Shown in pieces: positions 22,461 to 34,160 of a stretch of 64,000 bases of DNA. The DNA is taken from positions 15,469,001-15,533,000 of the forward strand of contig CM048845.1 in the NCBI GenBank assembly GCA_026545225.1, in the 5' to 3' direction. The notes under the pieces are model-generated. The model was not told the origin of the DNA. It saw only the letters and a program-made list of their open reading frames with translations, and did no database searches. The DNA comes from Cornus controversa. Its lineage: Eukaryota > Streptophyta > Magnoliopsida > Cornales > Cornaceae. Numbering within the stretch: the stretch's first letter is position 1; each line of letters begins with the position of its first letter. The position numbers and the translations under genes are program-made.

Positions 22461-24179
22461 ATGAGGTTTTCAAAATAAGAATGTAGTAGCCATTGGAAAA
22501 TTTTCACAAACACTTGGTGTGCAAGCTTTGAAAATACAAGCTTCAATGAAACTTTGTTATTTCAGTCTCCCAAAATTAACCCAAATACTTCAATGATCAA
22601 TCACTTCCACCAATTCAACTCAAAATCAATCACAAATATCACCAAATATGATGCAATATATCAAACACAAGGTATGATGACAGTTGAGGCAAAGAGAGGG
22701 AAATAGGGAGAGAAATCACACAAGGAGAATGTAAACACATAATGAAACAAATGCACACATGCACCACTTTAGTGTGCTGGCCAAGTCACTGTGGACTGGT
22801 CCAGCCTTCTCCTTGGACTGGTCCAATGTGGTTTAATTGGTCTGTTGACCAAGTTTGACCATCCTTGATGCTTTTTGCAATTTTTCAGAAAAAATGCCTT
22901 AAAATTCTTAAAAAATTCCTAAAAATCTAGAAAAATAGGAAAATATTTTTGGAATGTTATTTATGTGAAAATAAAAAATATAAAAGTCATATAAGTATTA
23001 AAACCAATTTTTCACATAAAATAACAATGAGTTTTAAAATTTTTGAAAAAATTCAAGAAAATTCAGAAATACACAATTTTAAAACCCATAAATTTGCCAA
23101 CAAAATTCATCATTAAATTAATGATCATGACACAATTTTCAATACACAAATATTTATAAAAATTTAAAAATTCATCTAATAAATCCATGTGTGTGTACAA
23201 CCCAACATCATCAAAATTTAATCCAATTCCTTTGATTCTTCTTCTTAAGCACATTGGATATTAAGCAAATAAAACCACACATGATTCAATTATTTTTCAT
23301 TGAATTTCATTTATTTTTTATTTTTCTAAGACGGTGGCTTTCACCCTTATGGGTAACCAACTATTTCCTCGAAACAATTTCTTTAAAAGATATCTTATTG
23401 GAGATTTATGTCGTAGTGGTAGCTTTGAACATATCCTGAAGGTAGCATTTTCCTTTTGTCTTAGATTTTCAGCAATTAATTTTTTTTTAATTTTTAAAAT
23501 AGAATCTTTTTCTTTTCATTTTTTTTCATTGATCATTTAAGCCTTCAATGCTACTCATACAATATATTCTAGTCAACTTCACATTAGATTTTAATCAATT
23601 ATGTTAGAGTCGGACTAGTGCACAAATTGTATGGAATCAAAAGATTCACCTCTAAAAAACATAAATCTAACACATTAGTCATCAATGCTTAGATCATAAA
23701 CTCAAGTATTTCATCCATTGATAAACTAAATATCCTAATCATGCATTCACAAATGAAAGTGAACTTAACAGAAATATGGAGAATTCGTATTATTTTATAG
23801 AAAAATATGATTTCAACATTCACATGATTATTATAAAAAATAAAATAAACCTAACATAATCTAAAAGATATGGTCCAATAGAAAACAAATAATTAACATA
23901 AGTTCAGTCCATAACCATAAAAGTCCTAATGACCTTAGTTAGGGGGTTTAATTTATACCTACAGGCAAAAACTCTCCAAATCTTTCTTTTTTATCCAAAT
24001 TGTTTTGACATGCATCTTATTAGGAAAATAATGTAGAGAAACAGAAACATTCTTTTTCTTATTTGAATTCTTTTTAGCTTGAGAATTTTTGGATTTGTTC
24101 TAATAATATGACTTTCTATTATGAATCCTATACTTATCAAAAGAATTATGTACATGAAAATCAGAATTAGAATGTTTTC
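22461..24179 (-). other. Non-coding spacer of E1
   Basis: AT-rich sequence between the two coding parts, alignable with 46870-48300 of E2. It contains two ggactggtcc palindromes near 22794 and 22817 that match those in the family's LTRs. No coding region is visible. Confidence 0.6.
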
Positions 24180-25262
24180 TTATAGCAATAGTGTGGACTG
24201 TGTCAATTCTTACAACAAAAAGTACAATGAAGCAAATTGGACACAACATTAGCATGCATAGACTCAACTTAAAGCTTAGGTTTGGGTGAAGGCAAATTCA
24301 AGTTCTTGGGTTTAACAAACACAATCTTACCCTTGGATGATGACCCAACAAAACCAAATCCAATCTTATCTCCTACAGGCTTACCAACACTAATCATGCT
24401 ATCATGCTTAATCTACCGAGATGTAAATGCAATCAATTTCTCTTGTGATTTCTTCAATTCAGGTTCAAGAAAATCAATTTAGTAACAAGAGAATCTCTAG
24501 CATTAATAACTCGACTTACCTCATTTTCAAGAAACTTGACTTTACTTTAAAGATTTTGAACATCAGCTTTATTTTTTTTAATCAACTTCAATTGTTCTTT
24601 ATTATCTTTCTTCAAAATTTCTTTTTCAATTTTCACTTTCTTCAGCTTCTCAGATTTCTGATTATAAGCTTATAGCAATTTCTCAAAAAGCTTTTGCAGC
24701 TTGCTTTCATTTGGTTCTTCATCTGTTTGCTCAATTTTTGAATCATCAAACCCAACTTGATTGAGAGTTGTGTACATCTTTATTTCACCTACATCAGAAG
24801 AAGAATCATTAGTAGTATCATCATCAATATGAGCAACAAAAGCAAAAACATCATTCTCAATAGAAGAATCACTATCAAAATTAGAAGACTCAAATTTAGA
24901 AATAATAGCTTTAATTGCTTTCTTTTTATCTTTCGAATTTTCTTTGCTCTAAAGCCATTCTTATTAGGACTTGGACATTGAGTAAATGTGTGAAAATTTT
25001 CACCACATGTCCAACAAGTGATTTTAGAATCCCTAGAGCCATCAACTTCTTTTTCCTTCTTATCCTTACCTTTAGATGATGAGTCTTGACTATGAAATTT
25101 AAAAGGATTTCCTTTCTTAAGATTTCTATCATTTTCATATTTAAGGATCATTCTAAATTTCGTAGTTAGGAGTGCAACATCTGAAATACTCCCCAAATTT
25201 TCACACATGAGTTGGTCAGTCTCACACGTAAAAACATAAGGAATACCCACACTTGATAGCAT
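24180..25262 (-). pseudogene. Copia-type gag of E1 with zinc knuckle, broken
   Basis: Minus-strand translation shows a lysine-rich linker (KYENDRNLKKGNPFKFHSQD) followed by a CX2CX4HX4C zinc knuckle (CWTCGENFHTFTQC) near 25030-24990. A coiled-coil-like lysine/glutamate region follows, and then a second cysteine-histidine cluster near 24220-24180. This resembles gag of the Sire-like copia group. E2 carries the same gag. The N-terminal part lies beyond where E1 is cut. Confidence 0.65.
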
Positions 25263-26040
25263 ACAAGCACAAAATACAAAGACAAAAGAAGGAAAATAAT
25301 AAATACGAAAAGGAAATTCTAACTGAGATAATAAATAATAATAATAAAATAAATTTAATTAATAATATTTCCATCATGCTGAAGTCATAATTTTTTTTAA
25401 AAGATTACAAATCTGAAACAATACAACTTGGATGTCCTGTAACTCAAGGAACCCTAAACCAATAAAAGTAAAAATAAAATATTTTACAACAGTATCCCAA
25501 AATAGTCCACATCCTAGGCATAATTTTTTTTTAAAAATCAATTCCCTACACTAAAGTCTGGAAATGATAGATGGCTGTCACGCTCTACAAATTCTAACAC
25601 TTTAACATTGAGGCGAAAACTGCTTGGAATCAGAAATATCAATAAAGTGGGTTAGACCCACGAGCAAGTTCTCTCTACTACCTCCCAACAAAGAACCGAT
25701 AAACAAACTATCTCCAAAAGGAATAATGCTATAACATTAAATATATAAATATGTATACATTTTCACATTTAATCATCATGATCAAATAGTAAAACAATCC
25801 CACACATTGTACAAACTCATTCATTATAACATTAATATAGAATAAGTTTTCTAATTTAAACAAGAGGCAATCCCAACATGCCTGGACACATACTAAGTGA
25901 TTACCTTACTAGGTACTAGGCAATCCTGATATGTCTTCATTCATATTTTACAAATACCTTATTAGGTATTAGGCAGTCATGACATGCCTCCACATATGTT
26001 TTACATATACGAAATTATTGTACCGAATAAGTGCTAAATT
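25263..26040. mobile_element. Gypsy-like LTR fragment, probably minus strand
   Basis: Sequence with gypsy-LTR style but no coding region. A 53-bp tandem array lies near its right end (25866-26012). It abuts E1 gag on the left and a gypsy 3' end on the right. Assignment is by style and position only. Confidence 0.35.
25866..26012. repeat. 53-bp tandem repeat, about 2.8 copies
   Basis: Units start at about 25866 (ggcaatcccaacatgcct), 25919 (ggcaatcctgatatgtct) and 25972 (ggcagtcatgacatgcct). The block taccttactaggtactagg is shared by the first two units. About 80% identity. Confidence 0.8.
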
Positions 26041-26726
26041 TTGATGACAAAATTCATATTGCAAGGACGAAATTCTTTTAAGAGGGTAGATTGTGAGGAT
26101 CAACTAAAAATTAGATTAAAATAAATAAATAAAATAGTTGATTGGCGGAAACAGAAAAATACCATGCGTCTCCACCACATAGGAATATGCCTTGGAAAGA
26201 GATTGTTTATATATGAACTAATATTCTACTTTTAGGGTTAGAGAGGATTAAGGGAGGAGGAATGTAGAAGGTTGTAGGGTTTAATTCAAGGTGAATAAAT
26301 ACATGCTAGACTTATTTGTTATTATATGTATTGATGATATATTGTGTAATGATTTTTTCTTGTGTTCTATATGTGAATGTGTGTGTATATATATATATTT
26401 CACATGAATAAATATTCATGTCTGTACACGCACATAAATACGTATGTCCCTGCTTGCATCTTGTGTGAAATGTTTCTTTTAATGTGCTCTAAATATTTAT
26501 GCTAATTGAATTTATTAGATTTGAATCTCCACCAAGTTTAAGAAAAATTAGATCAGCAACTAGTTTTCGGAATAGAAGTCTGATCGAACCGTGAGTCAGT
26601 TTCAAGTTGTAGCGATACTGTTGAGCTCGTCTCATAATGTACTATAATCTATTAAGTTTTTATGAAAAATCGAAGTCGTTTGTGAAACTTAAACCCAAAG
26701 TATAGGTTGTTTTGCCCTCAAAAATT
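26041..26726 (+). mobile_element. Gypsy 3' end: pol tail, polypurine tract and LTR start
   Basis: The phrase aaggacgaaattcttttaag followed by agggtaga and TGTGAGGATC (LTR start about 26092) is the usual 3' end of plant Ty3/gypsy elements, where the end of pol runs into the PPT. The LTR can be followed to at least the MITE at 26727. Its right end is not clear. Confidence 0.55.
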
Positions 26727-26941
26727 ATAGAAATGCTAAACGTCATGAAATTATTTCATGAATTTGTATCATGAATGATGTGGCAGGTAACGTGGAGAGT
26801 TAGTATCGGTGGAATTTGGTAATAATATCATGGGACTATGTGTACGGGGAGAATTCCACCAATACTAACTCTCCATATTACCTGCCACATCATTTATGAT
26901 ACAAATTCATAAAATAATTTCATGACGTGTAGTATTGCTCC
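26727..26941. mobile_element. Fold-back MITE, ~88-bp arms
   Basis: The arm 26731-26818 (aaatgctaaacgtcatgaaa to tcggtggaatt) returns inverted at 26852-26941 (aattccaccaatactaactc to gtattgctcc), at about 90% identity with about 33 bp between. It is non-coding. Flanks share aaaaatt / aaaaact, a possible decayed target duplication. Confidence 0.85.
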
Positions 26942-27342
26942 AAAAACTAGCCTTGTATTTGATTCTTTCAATATATTTACTTACCCTACCGGAAAAAAAA
27001 ACTTAAACCGAAAGTTTACGGAAAAATGACGAGAAATCAAAATTATGTACAAGGTGTGTGCGGGTGTCAGTGCTAAGTATGTGGTCTGTGTATAGCATGG
27101 GTGCATAAGATGTGAAGAGTGTATATATATGTGTATACATGGTTATATATTATATATATATAAATATAGTTAGGTAGGAGAATGTCTTAGTTAAAAAAAA
27201 AAAAAGAGAAAAAAAAAAGAAGAAAAAAGAAATGAGAATTTAGTAACACACTGGGGAAGAAGTCCCCAGCGTGTGTGCACATGTTTGTGTGTATATAATA
27301 TATAATGAGTTAGGTTTGTTTTAAATAATAGAGGGTTATATA
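26942..27342. other. No gene seen; low-complexity tracts
   Basis: Contains (ta)n runs and a purine tract (27192-27232) inside LTR-like DNA. No coding region is visible. Confidence 0.5.
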
Positions 27343-27977
27343 CATGTGCGGAGCTAGGATTGCAATGTGGGGAGGGTTAAAAGTAAGAAAAATTAAAATT
27401 AAAAATAATAATTTTTATGACAAAGATATGTTCTAAATATTCAAAAATAGACAAAAAAATGAGAACATTCTCATATAGATTAATCAAGTACATCATACAT
27501 ATAGATACAAAAATAGATATAATATTTTCTTAAGCAAACTATTGAAGATGAACGCTACGATCCTTAAGAGAGTCAAATTCATTAACTACCGAATCTATAT
27601 CAATATCTTCAGCAAGTTCTTTTTTAATGTTCAGAATCATATAATCTGTAAAATATTTATCACCCATCTTGTTACAAAGTTTAGTTTTGGCATAATTAAA
27701 CTCAATAGAGTACAAGAAATTTCACAAGTAAAACCATAAATTATAAGAAATTACCAGTTACCTCTTTAGTCTTTGACTCTTTGTTTATCTCTCTACAGAC
27801 GAAATCACGAAAAAATAATATAATGACTAATGAAAGCTAAATGAGATTCCTAGTCAAAAAATAAAAGGTTTTTGGGCTGGGTTATGGTAGTGGGCTTCAA
27901 CTAAACAAGTAGTAGTAAAAAAAAAAATTTGGATCTGGTCTATAGCCCAGGTTAGCCCACCTTAAGTTCCGCCCCTA
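27343..27977 (-). mobile_element. hAT transposon remnant (TTF type), 635 bp, with 8-bp target duplication
   Basis: The element is bounded by exact gttatata repeats (27335-27342 and 27978-27985). Its ends, catgtgcggagctagg and the complement of gttccgcccctag, match the hAT terminus GGGGCGGAGC. It keeps the end of a transposase gene on the minus strand (27710-27539). Both termini survive but most of the interior is gone, so it is an internally deleted, non-autonomous copy. Confidence 0.85.
27539..27710 (-). pseudogene. C-terminal piece of a hAT transposase (dimerisation domain), truncated
   Basis: Minus-strand translation gives YAKTKLCNKMGDKYFTDYMI, then a KKELAEDIDIDS segment and a final EFDSLKDRSVHL before a stop at 27539-27541. 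This is the last part of the hAT dimerisation domain of plant TTF-type zinc-finger transposases (consensus like KTKLRNKMGDEFL...IEKEI...F..MK.RR.). About 56 codons remain of a protein usually over 600 long. The stop position agrees with the family. The upstream ERAFSAM part is missing here. Confidence 0.8.
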
Positions 27978-28219
27978 GTTATATATATATTTGTGTGTGT
28001 GTATGTATACTTATATAAATATAAATGAAATAGTAAAATAATTAAGTTAGTAATTATAATTTTTAATCAAGTATTATGGGCATAAATAACGATAAACACT
28101 TTGATTTAATAAAACAAATAATTAAAGTTTAGGCAAGGAGATTCTAAGAAAATAAATGTTGGGTATTATTTATACTCTCGTGATGATGCATGATTGGTAA
28201 TAGTAAAAATTATTTAAAT

Positions 28220-28658
28220 TATGATACTAGTGCTAGTATAGCTTTTGTGTTTAAGTTATGTCTCACAGGATGCATATATTTTTTATGGAGGGAATGTAAC
28301 AGGGCAATCATTCTCGGATAAGTATGCATCATATTTGGTTATTCAAAGGAAAGTCTTCACAAGTGTGTGCAATCGCCTTTTGACATGCAAGCTTTGTGAT
28401 TGTAGAAGTATGAGAGCTATTGCTGAAGCTTTCAACCTTCCATGTTCAATTTTCAACAGTACTCAACTCCATTGCATCCTTTTTGAGCATTGCCCCAATA
28501 GTTATTGTTCAAATTGCCGTTGGTTTAATGGTTAATTAGGCCATTGTTTGATGTTTCAGCCTTGGGCTTGTTTAGGCTGGGCTTTGTTGGGCCTTGCCCT
28601 TTCTTGTACACATTTTTCTCTATTAATGAATTTTGACTTACCAAAAAAAAAAAAAAAA
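28220..28658 (+). other. Possible retroposed sequence ending in a 16-base poly(A)
   Basis: Sequence of higher complexity (an open stretch at 28245-28535, 96 codons, with several cysteines) runs into a 3'-UTR-like segment and attaatgaattttgactta followed by A16 at 28643-28658. A poly(A) tail after a UTR-like end suggests a LINE 3' end or a processed pseudogene. I recognise no protein family, and no flanking duplication was found. Confidence 0.35.
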
Positions 28659-29394
28659 GGTAGAATTGCGAAGGACTTTATGTTTCCATGTCTTACCATA
28701 CAAAATTTAGAATTTTTGGAAATGCTATTATTTTTTTTGCTGAGTTAATTTTAGTGTTTAGCCTATTTATGTTGAGACTTGAGAACATTTCCCACTTTTA
28801 TATTGTCACTATAGAATATTTGAGTATTTATAAATTTCGGTCTGTGTTTAATATTTCATTTATTATGGAATTTTGCAAATTTATTTCAGTATGATTTGGT
28901 ACAAGTGTTGATGGAACAGGCAAGGTACACCATAGTCTATGCGAGCAATTAAGCATTTTGCCACGTGAATTTTGGGGTGTTACACAAGCAAAGTACCTTT
29001 GGTTAATGAAATAATTCGATTGCATATTTGATCACCCTCCTGTATCTTCATTTTGTCTCACCTTGCAAAAAAAATTAGACCCAATTTTTTTTACATAACA
29101 TCAAACTTCTAAATAAATTACATTAGAAAATTGATATAAATTTGGAGTTCAATTTTTAACTTAAATCTGATCCAAGGTTTTATTTATTTGTTTCACCTTT
29201 ATTAACAACTGGGTTTTGGTCAATTGCATGTATTTTTCCATATGGTGTTGATTTTACTTTAGTTGACAGATTAGAATAGAAATAATTAAAATAGACTATT
29301 GTTTGCTTTGGTTGTGGAGATTCATTAAACAGTCTAAGTATGACTTTGGCAAGGTCATAATTCAATTAGTATCACAGCGGTCTTAGGTAATTTT
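28659..29394. other. No gene seen
   Basis: AT-rich intergenic sequence. Short open frames on both strands lack recognisable domains. Confidence 0.5.
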
Positions 29395-30504
29395 TGGGAG
29401 TTGTGCAATATGAAAGTTGCTGCAAAAGATAAAGTAAAGAATGCACTAAATATACGTGAAAAATCAGATCAAAAAAAATCACGGGTGATAACTCCGGAGA
29501 ACCAAATCTACTATCGTCAAAACGCCTCAAGCTTACTCTTGCGACTCACTCATCCAATTGCTGTAAACTTTCGGCTAATGTCACAATCCTCATACTTTCG
29601 ACTAACGTCACAATCCTTGGTAATCGGAAAAACACAAATACTCAACAAGTATTCTGTCCCCTTCGTAATGTGATATTCTTCTCATTCCTCACCAATGAAC
29701 AGTTTTAAAAGAAACCAAACAATCCAATTGTCTTGAGCAATAAGAAATATGAAATAATCTTCGATCGATTGATTAAGCAAAGAGAGTCATCCTAAATCAC
29801 TCAGTAATTATGTGTGTGCTCTCAAAAATATAAAGAGAAAAACAAAGTTCTTTGCTGAAAAAATATCTCTATGCTTTCTTTTTTTAAAAGTAAATTTTTT
29901 TATGTGTATTCAAAATTTCGTGAAATTACACTGAGAGAGAAATTATATGAGATTTTTATAAATATTAAAAATCCTATTTTTCCTTGAAAAACAAGTTAAA
30001 AATCAATAGGAAACAAGTCTTAAAATTTAAGAAAATTTTAAAGTCAAATCCGAGTCAAAACAGGACATTACAAAACTAAAATCCGCCACCAGAGGGCTTG
30101 GACAAGACCACCTCAAATTTGGACCAGTCCAGGCTTTTGCCTGCACAAGTTCGAAGTTTTGAGAGCTCTTGGACTGGTCCAAGTTTGAGCTGGACTGGTC
30201 CAACCTTGAACATTTTCAAAAATTTATCCAAAAACCTAATTCGTACCACTTTACTTGGATTATGTAACTCTCATACTTGATACTTCAATTGATCAAATCT
30301 TTGTCCAGATCATTGATGCATTTTTTGGAAGATTCAAGATTCATATCTTTTTAGAACATTTGCATAATTGGTGTAGAACTCCATGTTCACTCTGAGACTT
30401 CAACTACATTATCAATTACAAAAATATAAATAAAATATTATAACTTGATCATGTTAAATTTTGACACTGAATTAAGATTGCCAATTACACCAATATACAT
30501 CACA
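29395..30504 (-). mobile_element. Decayed solo LTR of family X
   Basis: It aligns with the E1 LTR over its length, from the aagtaaagaatgcactaaat block to ccaattacaccaatatacat and the final CACA. The left terminus is degraded. Flanks atttt / attct could be a 5-bp target duplication with one change. It carries ggaccagtcc, ggactggtcc and ggactggtcc at 30122-30208. No internal region lies next to it. Confidence 0.7.
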
Positions 30505-30622
30505 ATTCTTTGTTTTACTCTAGATGCGTATTGATATGAAATTAGATTAACAATACTAAATAACTTAGACTTATTTGTAGTATCTTATATTCTAAGAATA
30601 CATTTATTTTATTGAATGCATT

Positions 30623-31100
30623 TAGGGTTGCAAATGAACTGAGCTGTTTGCGAATAGGCTCGGGCTCGACTCGAGCTCGTTTGTTAAGCAAATGAGCGTA
30701 CTAGAGCTCAATTTTTAGGCATGTTTAACAAACAAGTCGATTTCGAACAGTCTTGGACTCAGCTAGTGAACATGTGCTCGTTTTAGGCTCATTTATGTTC
30801 GTGAACAAAATTCATATATGGCTCGTAAGGTCGTGAACATGTTTATGAATATAGGCTTGTGTAAGCTCGTTTATGTTCATGAACGAGTTAAAATGATCTT
30901 GAAAATGAACTCAAATTAAGTTCGAACGATTTTTTTTATTAAACTAGTCAAGTCCAAGCTTTTCAAAATAACAATAATTCGAACCCAAGCTTAACTTTTT
31001 GAACTCATCATGAGCTCGAGCTGAGCTCACAAATGGTCGAGTCTGAGCCCAAACCTGAATAGGTTCAAGTTCGACTCCATTTAGTTAATTTGCAACCCTA
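30623..31100. mobile_element. hAT-type MITE, 478 bp, 8-bp target duplication
   Basis: Terminal inverted repeats TAGGGTTGCAAAT / ATTTGCAACCCTA are bounded by exact aatgcatt repeats (30615-30622 and 31101-31108). The interior is rich in GAGCTC, CTCGAG and gctcg/cgagc motifs on both strands and has no coding capacity. Target length and the TAGGG end point to the hAT superfamily. Confidence 0.85.
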
Positions 31101-31108
31101 AATGCATT

Positions 31109-32589
31109 GAGATGAGACCCCAGTGGATTCCACCTTAATTCATTCAATGATGCAAGCTCGTAGGTTTACACTTTAGGTTAGATTAGTAAGCCCAAATATC
31201 ATAAGTTTTCTTTTGAGCGAAGAAAAGCTTGATACTTTAAATTTTTATTAAAATACCTTTTTCTTCTTTCTATATGACAATTCCTAGAATTTAGTGCTCT
31301 GCATATCCTTCGTTTATTTTGTCCAATACTTGTCATTCAGTTCTATCTCACATTGATATTTTTATGGAAATTTATCGGACACTGATATCACTATTACAAT
31401 GACGCTTGTCTTTTTTAATCTCTTCAAAGTTTTTATTTTTTTTATATTACTCATTGATTAGCATATTATTTTGTAATAATTTTTTTTGTTAATCTTTTAT
31501 TTTATAGGCTAAACAACCTATAATTTGAGTTGAAATTTTTTTATATCATGTGTAATGTATTCTTGACATAAAATTCTGGCTCGGTAATTCTGAAAACATA
31601 AGATACTTACAAGGTAAAAAACATCTATCATGCTTTTTTTTTCATATTAGTCCCATCTTAGAAAAGTGTGAAGACAAAAACAATGAAGATTAGATTAGAT
31701 CAGGTTATCGTTTAACACACTTTCGGGAATGATAGATAGATAGATAATGCATGTATGGGTCACATCTATGTGGTCTTTCTCGTGAATGAGTAGTACTTGA
31801 GACAGTTAACCAAAACAAATTGGAGTCCTTGGCCATGAGAGAGTGACTATAGATGGCCCTTCAAAGCTTTGAGAAGTTATTACATACTTTCGAGACGATT
31901 GGTCTCTGACGATCACAATAAGGCACGTAAGCAATAAAGTGAAAAACAAAGCTGACACAATACTTATTACATTTACGTGTCTTATTATGATTGGTCGAAA
32001 TCAGTATTCCTTTATGTAATAATTTCTCGGACCATGGTTGGTTTGGTGCCACGTCGGTACAACACCCATCTTCTCAAATAGGCTCTACTGAACATCATCA
32101 GATGCTTGACCTATCAAATAATAATTTTACTATTAGGCGTACCATATGTTAGGCTTTTATGGGACACCAAGAATTTTTAAGGAATCTCATTTAAAAGGAA
32201 GAGAAAGATGAAAGAAAAGAAGCTTTTTTCAGATGTTAGCATCACCACGGGTTAGCAAAACAGGATGGGTTCATTTCACTTGCTAATTTTCAGTAATTTG
32301 TTGTGTACAGAAAATTAGTTTAGGTCTGTTGAGTAAGACATAATCTTTAGTTTAAAGCTGTGTTTTCCGGTTAGGACACAGACTTTCACATGGCAATATG
32401 TTCTATGGGGCAAAAAGACACGAGTCCTTTGTGGGATTCTAGGGCCTAATATATAGGGAAAGATTGGTCCTTCTTGATTGAGGACCGGCGACAGGAACAC
32501 CATCATACCACTTTGTACGAGTGGAGTACTTTTTATCAAAGATACCATCGATGAGTAAGTTTAAGCCTTACATTGTACGGGAAAAGATT
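31109..32589. other. No gene recognised
   Basis: Intergenic sequence of mixed composition. Open stretches at 31861-32052 and 32315-32548 (minus) have no recognisable domains. A short gata repeat lies at 31731-31745. No transposon ends were found. Confidence 0.5.
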
Positions 32590-32807
32590 GTCGGCACTTA
32601 TATTTTGTAAATAAAAAAAATTGATTTCGAGAAAAACAAACACGAGAAAACACATAATTTATGTGATTATGCAATTTTCCTTATATCTAGGTGACAGAAA
32701 TTTCATTACTAACAATGAATTTTTACAATGAGGAGCACTCTCACAAAACCTCACAAGATAGGTTTCCTTTGACACACACTGTCTAACCCTAGATGACTTT
32801 TATATAT

Positions 32808-32909
32808 ATGGGTTACAAGAGAATTCAAAAATCAGGTCCAAAGTCTCTAAGAAAATCTATGGGTTACAAGAGAATTCAAAAATCAGGTCCAAAGTCTCTA
32901 AGAAAATCT
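32808..32909. repeat. Perfect 51-bp tandem duplication
   Basis: The 51-base unit starting atgggttacaagagaattca occurs twice in a row (32808-32858, 32859-32909) with no mismatch visible. Perfect identity marks it as recent. Confidence 0.92.
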
Positions 32910-32934
32910 AGTTTCTTATTTTCGACAATTGTAG

Positions 32935-33530
32935 TGTTTGCACACTACGATTGATCGAGCTTCGATTGAATCCTTTCACACTCTCTGCGATTGAAGTTTG
33001 TTTGTGCTTCGATCGATACTGGGTTCGCGAAGTGGCAACATAAACTTAACTTGTGCTTCAGGCTCCACAACCTCAACATATATGTGTAAATACTAAATAC
33101 CTCCTAACTGTATAGATATGATATCTTCAAAACATACGAATGAGAAAGATTAATTTGCTCCCTCTCACTTTGAGGCACTCATCAACAGTTTTCTTGACAA
33201 AACCGTGAGATGTTACCACACGATCAAAATTTGGATACCATTGCCTCGGTATATGCACTCATCAATAGCGTTCTCGACAAAATCATGAGATATCACCACA
33301 TGATCAAACTTTAGATATCACTGCCTCAATGTTTGGTTCAATCCATATATGATTTTCTTCAATCCACACACCATATATTCCTTCTTTTTTTTTTCAGAAC
33401 CTTCACACTGCATCATGTACATCTCCTTGTGAAGATCCCCATTCAAAAAAGTTGTTTTGACATCTATTTGGTGTAATTCTAGTTCATAATATGCTACTAA
33501 GACCATTATGATTCTAAAAGAATATTTTGA
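32935..33530 (-). mobile_element. Ty1/copia fossil: reverse transcriptase fragment
   Basis: Minus-strand sequence 33500-33318 contains ELELHQIDVKTTFLNGDL and CGLKKIIYGLNQ, hallmarks of the copia RT. Following sequence (33245-33160) reads as the adjoining RT segment (RQWYPNFD). Two related blocks of about 80 bp sit side by side at 33174-33334. The fossil is broken. A cluster of cgattgatcga-like palindromes lies at 32945-33030. Confidence 0.75.
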
Positions 33531-33965
33531 AGATACTAAAAAAAAAGTTTCATTGTGCTAGCCCACATATTTTATATAATTCTTATATTCTCCCACTTGG
33601 GCTGCATATGTCATTAATTTTAAATTTTAGGATTTCAGAAAAACTACTTTTCGGATTGAACAAACTTATGTGGCCACATAACAAAACAATGGAATGCAAT
33701 AAAGGGCAACATTTCCTTATCAAATAAAATCATAAGCCACCCAATCATGCAAGTCATTACATCTTAAGTCGACATAAGACCATACAAAGTCAAAGTGCCT
33801 ATAATTTTACCGTCACAGGCAATATCCATATTATGAACAAGTATGGCATGAAAATTACATGCAACTGTGATCATTCAGGCCTATTTCTATAATTGTCCTC
33901 TTTAAGAGTAGTGAACATAATGCCTTTAAGTCACTTTATCCTTTTCTCGTAGGTGAAAACCTTCA

Positions 33966-34160
33966 TACCATATACACACATACTATTAGGGACTAAGTTG
34001 ACGATGCAAATAGTTTTGAAAACTAATAAGCACCGAGACGATAATGTACAAAGTGGACAATAACTTTATACCGTATACACATATACTATTAGGGACTAAG
34101 TTAATATTCCAAATAATTTTAAAAACTATGAGCACCGAGAGGATAATGTACAATGGTCTT
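33966..34160. repeat. Two-copy tandem repeat, ~103-bp unit
   Basis: The block tactattagggactaagtt ... gcaccgaga.gataatgtac occurs at 33981 and 34084 with about 88% identity. No coding region is visible. The flanks are AT-rich and unassigned. Confidence 0.8.

Larger units (their letters stand above)
19439..25262 (-). mobile_element. Element E1: family X LTR element with gag and a plant-transposon-protein ORF, no pol seen
   Basis: On the minus strand the order is gag with zinc knuckle (25262-24180), a long AT-rich spacer, the plant-transposon-protein-like ORF (22460-21361), a polypurine tract and the 3' LTR (20752-19439). No 5' LTR is found to the right, where gypsy LTR sequence begins. The whole layout is repeated by E2 on the opposite strand at 43.9-51.5 kb. 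RT, RNase H and integrase motifs are absent from both copies, so the family looks non-autonomous. E1 is broken in many places. Confidence 0.75.

Noticed and set aside
24427-24981. Plus-strand open frames rich in F, I, L and N
   Set aside because: They are antisense shadows of the lysine-rich gag of E1.
32315-32548. 77-codon minus-strand frame
   Set aside because: No domain, splice context or homologous copy could be recognised.
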